Shown one piece after another: positions 29,933-37,711 of a stretch of DNA of 46,133 nt (within the stretch, counting starts at the first letter, position 1; the number at the start of each line of letters is the position of its first letter). A program made the translations under genes and the position numbers. Under the pieces are notes generated by a model. The model saw only the letters and a program-made list of their open reading frames with translations, had not been told where the DNA came from and made no database searches. The stretch comes from Streptomyces sp. NRRL S-87 (lineage in GTDB: Bacteria > Actinomycetota > Actinomycetes > Streptomycetales > Streptomycetaceae): assembly GCF_000719335.1 (NCBI RefSeq), contig NZ_JOGB01000053.1, positions 1 to 46,133 of the forward strand. Direction: 5' to 3'.

Positions 29933-30991
29933 TCATTCTCTTGGGGCGGTGTCTCCGGACGAGAATGTAGGCGGGCGCAGCGCGCGCAGGTGTGCGTGGC
30001 GTGCAGGGATTCCGTCCTCTGCGTGCCGTGGGGCGGCCTGGGAGAGCGCACGGTGTTCGGTCGGGGTGATCCCGTAGGCCTCGCGGAACGCCCGGCTGAA
30101 GGCGGTGGCGCTCGAGAAGCCCCAGCGAGCCGCGATCGCCTGGACGGGCTGACCGCTCAGTTCCCCGCCCGCGAGGTCGGTGTGGGCGCGCTCCAGCCGG
30201 CTTCGGCGGATGTGTGCCGCGATGGTCAGGGGCTGGTCGCCGAAGAGGACGTAGAGGCGCCGCAGGGACATGTTGTGCCGATCGGCGATCATCTGGGGAG
30301 TCAGGCCCGGGTCGCCGAGGTTGTTCTCGATGAAGCGGTGGATCCGCTGCAGTGTCTCCTGCGCACGGGCCTCGGTGGGCGCCTGGCCGGGGTCACCGAG
30401 CTGCCGGGCGAGGAACGCGGTGGCCAGGTCGAGTGCGACGGACCCCATCCCGCGCCGCTCCTCCGAGCGGCAGTCCGGGCCGTACGCGAGCAGCGTCCTC
30501 AGGAAGTCGGCGAGGACTGCCCCCGACCCCGTGTCTGCGGCCAAGCCCGTCGCGAGGAGGCGGTCCACACGGTCGGGGCGCAACGCCACGGCCTGACGGG
30601 GGATCTGCATGACCACCGACTCGATCTGCCCGCCTATGCACGCCCCCTCACTCGGCCGTGAGGTGTCCGTCAGCACGAGTCCCCCCGCGACCACCGACTC
30701 GTTGCGTCGCTGGGAGATCCTCAAAGACCCTCGGGTGACGAGCGCCAGCTGCAGGTGCTCGGGATCGCCGCGCCGGACATGGGACAAGGTGCGGCGCGAA
30801 AGCACCGGTGAGCAAGCCACTACGGACAGCCGCACCACGCCGAGATCCAGGTCCGTGATGCTCGCCCGGAAGTCGGCCGCATGGCGTGTGCTGAGCGATA
30901 CGGGCATCACATCGGTGGACACTGCCTCGCAGAACCAGTCGAACGTGCTCTCGCTCGCCCCGACAGCATCCGGCGCAACCGGCGACTCCAT
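29933..30991 (-). CDS. AraC family transcriptional regulator
   Basis: 352 residues. The N-terminal domain (about 10-210) is of the AraC-binding-like type: STFDWFCEAVSTDVMPVSLSTRHAADFRASITDLDLGVVRLSVVACSP, with a basic SHVRRGDPEHLQLALVTRGSLRISQ. The C-terminal HTH (about 235-330) has RIHRFIENNLGDPGLTPQMIADRHNMSLRRLYVLFG and the second helix-turn-helix IAARWGFSSATAFSRAFREAYGITPTEHR. ATG at 30991 with GGGGGAT. Followed with no gap by lectin 5. It is the only transcription factor inside the lectin region apart from the HTH/lectin membrane protein, so it is the prime candidate for controlling lectin genes. Confidence 0.9.
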   Translation of the reverse strand: MESPVAPDAVGASESTFDWFCEAVSTDVMPVSLSTRHAADFRASITDLDLGVVRLSVVACSPVLSRRTLSHVRRGDPEHLQLALVTRGSLRISQRRNESVVAGGLVLTDTSRPSEGACIGGQIESVVMQIPRQAVALRPDRVDRLLATGLAADTGSGAVLADFLRTLLAYGPDCRSEERRGMGSVALDLATAFLARQLGDPGQAPTEARAQETLQRIHRFIENNLGDPGLTPQMIADRHNMSLRRLYVLFGDQPLTIAAHIRRSRLERAHTDLAGGELSGQPVQAIAARWGFSSATAFSRAFREAYGITPTEHRALSQAAPRHAEDGIPARHAHLRALRPPTFSSGDTAPRE

Positions 30992-31453
30992 GCGATCCCC
31001 CAACCTCGACGTGGCCGCGCTCCGGCCCTTCACCGGCCGTCGCACCGCCGTGCTCCACCCCACCGCTGCCTTGATCATTATCGGGCACCTGCTGCTGGCG
31101 GGGCCCAGCGGCGCGCGTCAGCCGGGAACGGACGGTCCGCGCTCACGCCGTGACCGGGCTGCCGCACCGTCCCCCCGACCCCGGTTGTCCGCGGACAACC
31201 GGGGTTGTCCGGCCACCTCGACGCCCTGACCTGCGCCGTCGCTCCCCGCGGGGACGGTCAGCCCAGACCGCCCCCCAGAGTGGTGCACGGCCCGTCGCCC
31301 CGGCCCCCTGGGGCGGCCGCACGCCGCGGTTGCCCCGGTCCCCGTGGCGGCCGCGCCGCGGACCACGCCCCGCGTCCCGGCAGGCGCGCCCCGTCGCTCG
31401 GGTCGCGGCCGATCGCCCCGAATCCCCCGTACGCCCGACCCTGGAGGTTAGCG
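30992..31453. other. divergent intergenic region with palindrome
   Basis: 462 nt between the AraC gene (minus) and the secreted Cys protein gene (plus). It contains the 26-bp palindrome at 31179-31204, listed separately, and an A/T-richer patch TTGATCATTATCGGG near 31073-31087. On the minus strand this patch reads GATAAT, a possible -10 for the regulator. No CDS has coding character here. Confidence 0.6.
31179..31204. promoter_or_regulatory. perfect 26-bp palindrome plus a third half-site
   Basis: CCCCGGTTGTCCG followed by its exact reverse complement (31179-31204), with no loop, then a third GTTGTCC at 31204-31210. The core half-site is GTTGTCC/GGACAAC. A loopless palindrome with an extra half-site looks more like a dimer binding site than a terminator. 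It lies about 188 nt upstream of the AraC start and 250 nt upstream of the divergent gene. Confidence 0.6.
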
Positions 31454-32380
31454 TTGTCCCGACTGCGCAACGTGGTCCCGGCGGCCGTGCTGTCGCTCGC
31501 CGTACTCGGTACCGGAGCGGCAGTCCTCCGTCCCGGACCGGCCGGAACCACCGCGACCGCCGCGCCGGTCCCCGACCGCCCGGGTCCCGCCCGCCGGTCC
31601 GCGGCACCGGCGCCCCGCCCGCCGACCGAGGCCGAGCTGGACCTGCTGCACGACGCCCGCGAGCTCCTGTTGCGCGACTGCATGCGGGCCGAGGGCTTCG
31701 TGTACCGGCCCGTACCGCGCCGGCCGCTCGCCGACGCCCGGGACTTCCCGCTGGTCGTCACCGACGTCGCCTGGGCCCGGCGGCACGGCTACGGCGGTGA
31801 CCTGCGGCGCGCCGCCGAGCGCCTGGCCCGCGACGACCCCAACCAGCGCTACTTCCGCGGTCTCGACCCCGCCCGCCGGGCCCGGGCCCTGGTCGCGGCG
31901 AACGGGGCCCGCCCGGACGGGCCCACCGTCCGTACCCCCGACGGCGCCCGGCTCGGGCGGAGCGCGGACGGCTGCCAGTCCGATGCGGACCGCCGGCTGT
32001 ACGGGGACCTGGCCCGCTGGTTCCGGGCCCGGTCCACCCTCACCTCCCTGACCGCCCTCACCGACGACCGCGTGGCCGCCGACCCGGACTACGCCCGGGC
32101 CCTGCAGCCCTGGTCGGCGTGCATGCGGGACAGGGGACACGCGTTCGCCGGTCCCGCCGCCGTCCGCGACACGTTCCCCCTGCCACGCGGCGCCGAGCTC
32201 CCGCTGGCCGTCGACGAGGCGGTCTGCGCCCGGTCCTCCGGGCTGGCCGGCACCGTCGAGCGGCTGCACCGGACGCACGAGCTCCGGCTGCACCGGCAGT
32301 ACCGGGCCGACGTGGCCGACGCGTACCGGCTCCAGTCGGCCGCGCTGCCCCGGGCCCGCGCGGTGGTCGCGGCCGGCTGA
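31454..32380 (+). CDS. secreted or membrane-anchored hypothetical protein with CM-x-EGF motif
   Basis: 308 residues. N-terminal hydrophobic segment (about 8-25, VVPAAVLSLAVLGTGAAVL) followed by a Pro/Ala-rich stretch. The mature part has four Cys: RDCMRAEGF, DGCQSD, WSACMRDRGH and AVCARSS. The paired C-M-x(2)-x-G motifs recur in a large family of Streptomyces envelope proteins of unknown function. TTG start at 31454 with GGAGG 5 nt upstream decides the start. No lipobox is visible, so it is either secreted or anchored by an uncleaved signal. Confidence 0.8.
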   Translation: MSRLRNVVPAAVLSLAVLGTGAAVLRPGPAGTTATAAPVPDRPGPARRSAAPAPRPPTEAELDLLHDARELLLRDCMRAEGFVYRPVPRRPLADARDFPLVVTDVAWARRHGYGGDLRRAAERLARDDPNQRYFRGLDPARRARALVAANGARPDGPTVRTPDGARLGRSADGCQSDADRRLYGDLARWFRARSTLTSLTALTDDRVAADPDYARALQPWSACMRDRGHAFAGPAAVRDTFPLPRGAELPLAVDEAVCARSSGLAGTVERLHRTHELRLHRQYRADVADAYRLQSAALPRARAVVAAG

Positions 32381-32467
32381 ACCCGAGCCGCACCGACCAC
32401 CCCCGATACCGCACCACCCCATGCAACGACAGTCCAGTCCCTGACCTCCGACACCAGGAGAACCAGC

Positions 32468-32929
32468 ATGCGTTCGTTACGGACCCTCACCGCCGCCACC
32501 GCCCTGGCCACGGCCGCGCTCCTCGCCACGCCGCTCGCCGCGGAGGCGGCCGCCGCGCCGGCCTCCGTCCCCACCACCGCGACGGCGGCCGCCCGGCCGG
32601 CGCCGCAGGTGGCGGACCCCAACGGCTACGTCTACGCCTGGTACGACGTCAACTTCCAGAACCTGTGCGGCTGGTGGACCGGCAACGCCGCCAACTGGGG
32701 CGACTGCTGGAACCGCGCGAGCTCGCTGTGGAACAACCGCTACCCGGGCGCCAACGACGACATCTTCGTCTACTGGGGGCTGAACTGCAGCAAGGCCCGC
32801 CGCGGCGTGTACAACGGCGTCTACCTCGCGGACCTCACCCAGTGGCCGTTCGACTGGGGCACCGGCCAGGGCTCCGGTACGTCCCTCAACGACAACATCG
32901 CCTCCCACTGCGTGACCAACCTCCCCTAG
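32468..32929 (+). CDS. peptidase inhibitor family I36-like secreted protein
   Basis: 153 residues; signal peptide ending in the AAEAAAAPA region (about 25-32), then a disordered Ala/Pro/Thr stretch to about 48. The mature domain has YAWYDVNFQNLCGWWTGNAANWGDCWNRASSLWNN, the F/Y-x-x-x-NF-x-G/N pattern of I36 (SMI-like) inhibitors, with Cys67, 80, 107 and 148 able to form two disulfides. Known I36 members inhibit metalloproteases; activity here is inference. ACCAGGAGAACC precedes ATG 32468. Confidence 0.78.
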   Translation: MRSLRTLTAATALATAALLATPLAAEAAAAPASVPTTATAAARPAPQVADPNGYVYAWYDVNFQNLCGWWTGNAANWGDCWNRASSLWNNRYPGANDDIFVYWGLNCSKARRGVYNGVYLADLTQWPFDWGTGQGSGTSLNDNIASHCVTNLP

Positions 32930-32960
32930 CCTTCCGCGAACGGGGGACCGCGGGAGCGGT

Positions 32961-32999
32961 CGGCCCCGCCCCGGCCCCCATCGGGTGGGAGCGGGGCCG
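32961..32999. terminator. hairpin between convergent I36-like and lectin/HTH genes
   Basis: Outer arms CGGCCCCGC (32961-32969) and GCGGGGCCG (32991-32999), with an inner CCCA/TGGG stem. It lies 32 nt after the I36-like stop and 23 nt before the stop of the minus-strand gene, so it is probably bidirectional. Confidence 0.6.
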
Positions 33000-33021
33000 G
33001 CCGGCGTCGTCGGGAGCCCGG

Positions 33022-34977
33022 TCAGGCGCGCCACAGCACCCAGGGCTCCTCGACGCACCCGCCCTGGCGGGCCTGCTCCGACTCCCCGCCCCCGGAGCGG
33101 ACGGTCACGCACTTCCCGCTGTTCCGGCTGGCCAGGTGCCAGGCGCGGAACCGCGGACTGTAGCGGAAGGTCCAGAACTGGTCGCGGAACAGACCCCCCT
33201 CGTCACCGCAGAGGAACTGGGTGACGACGGCGTCGTCCGCCGTGCTCGCGGCGTCGACGGACAGGCACAGGCCGTTGTGCCGGTTGCGCACCGCGTACAC
33301 CGGTCCGGAAGGGCCCGTCGCCTCCAGCGTGAGCTGCCAGAACTGCTCGGCACCGGCTCCGCAGTGGTTCTGCACGACACCGACCGACGGTACGTCGTTC
33401 CCGCGCGGCGCCGACAGGCACATGTCACTCGCGGCGTTGGTCAGCCGCAGTGGGCCCGTCGGCAGCGGGGGCGTGCCGTCCGTCGGGCTCGGCGTCGGGG
33501 ACGGGGACGCGCTGGGGGAGGCGCTGGGCCGGGGCGGGGTCGAGGCGCCGGACGGCGGTACGGGCCCCGGCGACCGCGGTGCGGCCGGGGTCGGAGGCAG
33601 GGCCCCGGTGGTCGGGCGGCCCGTCGTCGGGGCGGCGGCCGTCGGCGTCGGGCCGGGAACGGTCGACGGACCCGTCGCGGTCGGCGGCGGCGTGCCCGGT
33701 GCGGGGCCGCCGGATCCGACCCCCGGTCCGCCGGTCGCCACGGGCGCGGCCGACTGGCCCCGCCCGGTGAGCAGCCCGCCCACCAGGGCTCCGCCGAGCG
33801 CGGCCGCGACGAGCAGGAGGGCGCCGGTCACCGCGAGCAGGGCGACCGGTGCCGTCGACCGCCGGTCGGCCCCCGGCCGTCCGGCGCCGGATATCGCGAC
33901 GGCGCCGCCCGGGTGTACGGGGGCGAGCTCCGCGGCCGGACCGCCGCGGCCCACGGCGGCGGGCGGCGCCGCGGCCGGTGCGTGGTCCATGCGCTCCAGG
34001 ACGACCCCCTCGAGCACCTCCTCGTCCCAGCCGTCCGGCACCTGCCGCCCGTCCCACCGGTCCGGAACCGGGCCGTGGCCGGCCGCCCCCGCCCGGTCCC
34101 CGAGCGGGTCCGCGCCCCGGTCCCCGAGCGGGTCCGCACCCCGGTCCCCGGTACGGATCCCGCGCCGGGCCACGGCGTGCAACCGCCGCACGCCCTCGCG
34201 GTGCAGCTCCAGTTCGCTGCCCACCCGGACCAGGGCCAGGGTGAGTTCGGGACCGGCGCCGGCGTCGTGCCCGTGATCGGCGGCGCGCAGATGGGCCTGG
34301 GCGAGGGCCTCGCGGGCAGCCGCCCGTACCGCACACGCCGACCCCAACTCGCCCACGGCGGCGGCCAGATCGACGGTGACGGGCACCGGCTCCGCCGGCC
34401 GCCCGGCGTCGGAGCCGGTGCCGGTGCCGGAGTCCGGGTCCTCACGAACACCGGCGTGCGGGCCCGCCGGCGCCGTGGCGTCATGACCCGCCGCAGCACC
34501 CCCGTCCGGAGCGTTCGGAGCCACCGGGACCTCGCCGTCCGGGACCGGTCCGGCCGGCTGCCCGGCGCCGGTCCGGTCGTGGAGCACGGTGATGACCGCC
34601 AGCAGGGTCTTCACCAGCCGCGCCGACTCCGCGAGGTCGGCCTCGGCCTGCCGCAACGCCGCGTCGACGCTGGGCTCCGGCGCACTCGCGGCCTCCGCCG
34701 CGAGTGCTGCGTCGTGCAGTCGACGGGCCCGCTCCAGCACGGTGTCCCTGCCCCGCGCGTCGCGCACCCGGTCCCTGATGACGGTGCCGAGCCGGCCGAA
34801 GGGGACGATCCGGGCCCCCGACCGGTACTCGCTCCACAGCGTCCGGCCGCCCCCGTACCGGCCGGCGAGCTCGCGGACGGTGAGCCCGTCGGTCATCTCC
34901 AGGAGGAAGGCGGCCAGTTCGTTGGCCGCGCTGGTGGCCCCCTTCATCGCGCCCTGGGGACGCCCGGTTCTCGCCAT
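33022..34977 (-). CDS. transmembrane protein: cytoplasmic HTH-like domain, one TM, external ricin lectin domain
   Basis: 651 residues. Residues about 1-95 hold an HTH-like domain (ELAAFLLEMTDGLTVRELAGRYGGGRTLWSEYRSGARIVP) followed by helical, coiled-coil-like sequence with repeated Ala/Glu/Arg and Pro/Gly linkers to about 375. One strong membrane helix is at about 377-400 (VALLAVTGALLLVAAALGGALVGGLL). A Pro/Thr/Ser-rich extracytoplasmic linker runs to about 500, then a ricin B domain (about 502-651) with three repeats carrying DMCLSA, GLCLSV and GKCVTV and QFW, QFW and the last W motifs. ATG at 34977 with CAGGAG. The membrane topology (N-in, C-out) fits a sensor that could carry an external glycan signal to DNA or a protein partner; that role is inference. 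Confidence 0.85.
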   Translation of the reverse strand: MARTGRPQGAMKGATSAANELAAFLLEMTDGLTVRELAGRYGGGRTLWSEYRSGARIVPFGRLGTVIRDRVRDARGRDTVLERARRLHDAALAAEAASAPEPSVDAALRQAEADLAESARLVKTLLAVITVLHDRTGAGQPAGPVPDGEVPVAPNAPDGGAAAGHDATAPAGPHAGVREDPDSGTGTGSDAGRPAEPVPVTVDLAAAVGELGSACAVRAAAREALAQAHLRAADHGHDAGAGPELTLALVRVGSELELHREGVRRLHAVARRGIRTGDRGADPLGDRGADPLGDRAGAAGHGPVPDRWDGRQVPDGWDEEVLEGVVLERMDHAPAAAPPAAVGRGGPAAELAPVHPGGAVAISGAGRPGADRRSTAPVALLAVTGALLLVAAALGGALVGGLLTGRGQSAAPVATGGPGVGSGGPAPGTPPPTATGPSTVPGPTPTAAAPTTGRPTTGALPPTPAAPRSPGPVPPSGASTPPRPSASPSASPSPTPSPTDGTPPLPTGPLRLTNAASDMCLSAPRGNDVPSVGVVQNHCGAGAEQFWQLTLEATGPSGPVYAVRNRHNGLCLSVDAASTADDAVVTQFLCGDEGGLFRDQFWTFRYSPRFRAWHLASRNSGKCVTVRSGGGESEQARQGGCVEEPWVLWRA

Positions 34978-35244
34978 GCCCGACTCCTGTCGTCCGTCCG
35001 CGCCCCGGGTCCGGGGCCCGAACAGGGAACACGGGCCGATCACAGGTGTCCACGTTCCGCCGTCGCCTCGACCCGAAACGGGCAGGAAGCGTCTGAAAGA
35101 GGTAGGCGCATGATGCCCGGAACCCCGACGACCCGGTACTCCCCACTGCGCCGGCCCTCGGCCGGAACACACCGCCAGGTCCCCGATGCGCCGCCGCCCC
35201 CGAGCCACCGCCCGCTGCGCCCGACCACCCCCGGTCCGCCCCGC

Positions 35245-37371
35245 TCAGCCCCGTGCCGCCCCGCCCCCGGCACGGCCCGTGCGGTGCACCCGGGCCAGCA
35301 TCAACACCGTGTCGTCGGTGGGGGCTTCAGGCAGGAGGCGGGCCAGGATCCGGTCGGCGGCCGCCTCCAGGCCCTCGGCCGAGCCCGCCCGCGCGCTGCC
35401 CGCCTCCTCCGAGAGCGCCCGGTGCAGCCCGGCCAGCCCGACGTCGAGGTCCCGGCCGCGGGCCTCGACCAGCCCGTCCGTGTACAGGGCGAGGACGGAC
35501 CCCTCGGGCAGCTCGACCCCGGTCGACCGGAACGGTACGCCCCCCACGCCGAGCGGCACGCCGAGCACGTCCCCGAGCGGGCGAACCGAGCCGTCCGGGT
35601 GCCGCGCGAGCGGCGGCGGATGGCCGGCGTTCCCGATGCGCGCCCGCCCCGTGTCCGGGTCGTACACGAGGTACAGGCAGGTGGCGAGCTCGATTCCGGC
35701 CTCCCGCGCGCACACGTCGAGCTCCGCGAGTACCTCCTCGGGCCGCTCGGTGTAGCGGGCGACCGCCTTGGCCGTGGTGTGCAGCCGCCCCATCGCCGCG
35801 GCGGCCGGCACGCCGTGGCCCATGACGTCCCCGACGACCAGCGCGATCCGGCCCCCGGCCAGGGACAGCACGTCGTACCAGTCGCCGCCGACCTCGGTGA
35901 CGCGGCCGCCGGGGAGGTAGCGGTGGGCGACGTCGACGTACGGGCTGGTGGCCGGTGCGCTCGGCAGCAGGGCCCGCTGCAGCGTGAGGGCGATGTCCTG
36001 GACCCGGCTGTAGAGGAGGGCGTTGTCCAGGGAGAGCGCCGCCCGGGAGGCGAGCTCGCCCGCTAGCTGCAGGTCGGCCTCGGTGAAGGCGGGCCGGGCG
36101 GTGCCGCGGCCGAACATCGTGATGCCCTGGACCGTGCCGCGGGCGACGAGCGGGGCGATCACGAGGGACGCCAGTCCGCTGTGGAGGAGCCGCCCGGCCC
36201 GCTCCTTGTGCACCACGGTACGGGCGGCGAAGTCCGCGTCCACCTGCACGGCGATCGGGCGGCCGGTGCGCAGCATGTCGTGGATGGCGGAGGCGGGCGG
36301 ATAGGTCACCGTGTCCAGTTCGGCGAGCATCTCGGGTGCGGGTGGCGGCAGTACGGTGTGCGCGGCGATGCGGCGCGTGACCAGGGGCCGCGCCGGGTCG
36401 AACGGGACCGCCTCGTCTGCCCACTGGACGAGCTCCACGACCGAGCCGTCGCAGAACTCCGGCACAACCGCCCCGACCAGCTCCCCGGCGGTCACCCGGA
36501 CGTCGAGGGTCGTGCCGATGCGCGCCGAGGCGCGGTCGAGCAGCTCGAGCCGCCGCCGCGCCGCCGCGGCCTCCACGATGGCCCGCTCGCGGTCCGTGAC
36601 GTCCAGCAGCACCCCGCCGCAGCCGCGCCGGGAGTCCCCGGCCCCGCTGAGCGGGAAGAAGCTGACCGAGCGCACCTGCTCGACGTCCCCGGCGGTGCGC
36701 ACGGCGACGAGGGCGCCGACCACCGGCGGTCCGCCGGCCGCGACCCGGCGCAGCATCCTCAGGTACGCGCCCCGGTCGTGGACCGGGGTGACCTCGTCCA
36801 CGCGCCGGCCGAAGTGCTCGGCCAGCGGTACGCCGTCCATGTCGGCCAGGGCCTGGTTGAGATGGACGTACCGCAGCTCCTCGTCGAGCATCGCCAGCCC
36901 GATGGGGCAGCTCTCGAAGAGGGAGTCGAGGAAGGACAGGTTCGTCTTGACGCGGTCGAGGTCCACCCCGTTGCTGGCCAGCACCATGACGTCGGAGCCG
37001 CCGGTGCCGGTGACGGGGAAGCCGCGGAAGCCGCAGTCGAACACCGTGCCGTCGCGGTGCAGGGCGGGCATGCGGACCCGCCAGTAGCCGAGGGTCCGGG
37101 CCCGCTCGGCGAGCAGGGCGCCGGGATCGGGCGCACCGGGGTCCGGGGTGGGGAAGAGCACGGTCGACGGGCGGCCCAGCACGTCGCGGGCGGGGTGTCC
37201 GAAGAGCTCCCGCGCGCCCGGCCCCCACGAGCAGACCCGGTCGTCTTCGTCGAGGCCGAAGACGGCGACCGCGACCTGTTCCAGCAGCGAGCCCGCCTCG
37301 GACCGGATCGGGCTGCTCCACGACCGCTCCGCTCCCGCGGCAGGTTCCTCCCCCGGCAGGCGCGATGCCAT
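35245..37371 (-). CDS. SpoIIE/RsbU-type PP2C phosphatase with PAS and GAF domains
   Basis: 708 residues. PAS 1 at about 27-130 (EQVAVAVFGLDEDDRVCSWGPGARELFG), PAS 2 at about 145-260 (LFESCPIGLAMLDEELRYVHLNQALADMDG), GAF at about 270-450 (DRASARIGTTLDVRVTAGEL to RAALSLDNALLYSR), and the SpoIIE catalytic domain at about 470-695 with EVGGDWYDVL, VVGDVMGHG, GNAGHPPP, LYTDGLVEARG and PTDDTVLMLARV, all the metal-binding Asp positions. Such enzymes dephosphorylate anti-anti-sigma factors in response to PAS/GAF signals. No HATPase kinase domain and no STAS partner are in the window. ATG at 37371 with GGGGGT. Confidence 0.92.
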   Translation of the reverse strand: MASRLPGEEPAAGAERSWSSPIRSEAGSLLEQVAVAVFGLDEDDRVCSWGPGARELFGHPARDVLGRPSTVLFPTPDPGAPDPGALLAERARTLGYWRVRMPALHRDGTVFDCGFRGFPVTGTGGSDVMVLASNGVDLDRVKTNLSFLDSLFESCPIGLAMLDEELRYVHLNQALADMDGVPLAEHFGRRVDEVTPVHDRGAYLRMLRRVAAGGPPVVGALVAVRTAGDVEQVRSVSFFPLSGAGDSRRGCGGVLLDVTDRERAIVEAAAARRRLELLDRASARIGTTLDVRVTAGELVGAVVPEFCDGSVVELVQWADEAVPFDPARPLVTRRIAAHTVLPPPAPEMLAELDTVTYPPASAIHDMLRTGRPIAVQVDADFAARTVVHKERAGRLLHSGLASLVIAPLVARGTVQGITMFGRGTARPAFTEADLQLAGELASRAALSLDNALLYSRVQDIALTLQRALLPSAPATSPYVDVAHRYLPGGRVTEVGGDWYDVLSLAGGRIALVVGDVMGHGVPAAAAMGRLHTTAKAVARYTERPEEVLAELDVCAREAGIELATCLYLVYDPDTGRARIGNAGHPPPLARHPDGSVRPLGDVLGVPLGVGGVPFRSTGVELPEGSVLALYTDGLVEARGRDLDVGLAGLHRALSEEAGSARAGSAEGLEAAADRILARLLPEAPTDDTVLMLARVHRTGRAGGGAARG

Positions 37372-37711
37372 CGGACCCCCTTCGGGTGCGGCGCCCCGGT
37401 CGGCTCCCTCAATTCTGCGCAGCGGACGACGGGCGTGCGAACGCTGGGGCTCGGCGGTGGTCCGGCGGCCGTGCGGGCCCGGGACGGGGCGCGCACCGCA
37501 CGTCGGCGCGTGCACCGCGCGTCGGCGGGCGGGCCCTTTCGGAGGTGCTGCGCTGACTGCGCCGAAGAATTACCTGCATGAAAGAAGAGATCGGGCGAAC
37601 GGAACGATCGGGAGGTGGACCCGGCCGGGTCGAGCCCGCACCCCCCGACTACGCTCCGCCTACACCCGTCGGTAACCGGCCCTTGCCGGCCACGACCCTC
37701 CGATCTCGACG
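37372..37711. other. divergent intergenic region, phosphatase and P450
   Basis: 340 nt without a credible CDS; an ORF at 37578-37766 is Pro/Arg-rich and lacks coding character. It contains two 19-bp tandem near-copies of GCACCGCRCGTCGGCG at 37493-37530 and an A/T-richer patch GAAGAATTACCTGCATGAAAG near 37563-37583, with GATCGGG repeated downstream. The patch is the best place for promoters of either gene; no exact consensus is seen. Confidence 0.55.

Noticed and set aside
29936..30051. N-terminal extension of lectin 5 into the regulator gene
   Set aside because: It would put about 40 residues before the signal peptide and overlap the AraC coding sequence; ATG 29931 fits the operon junction.
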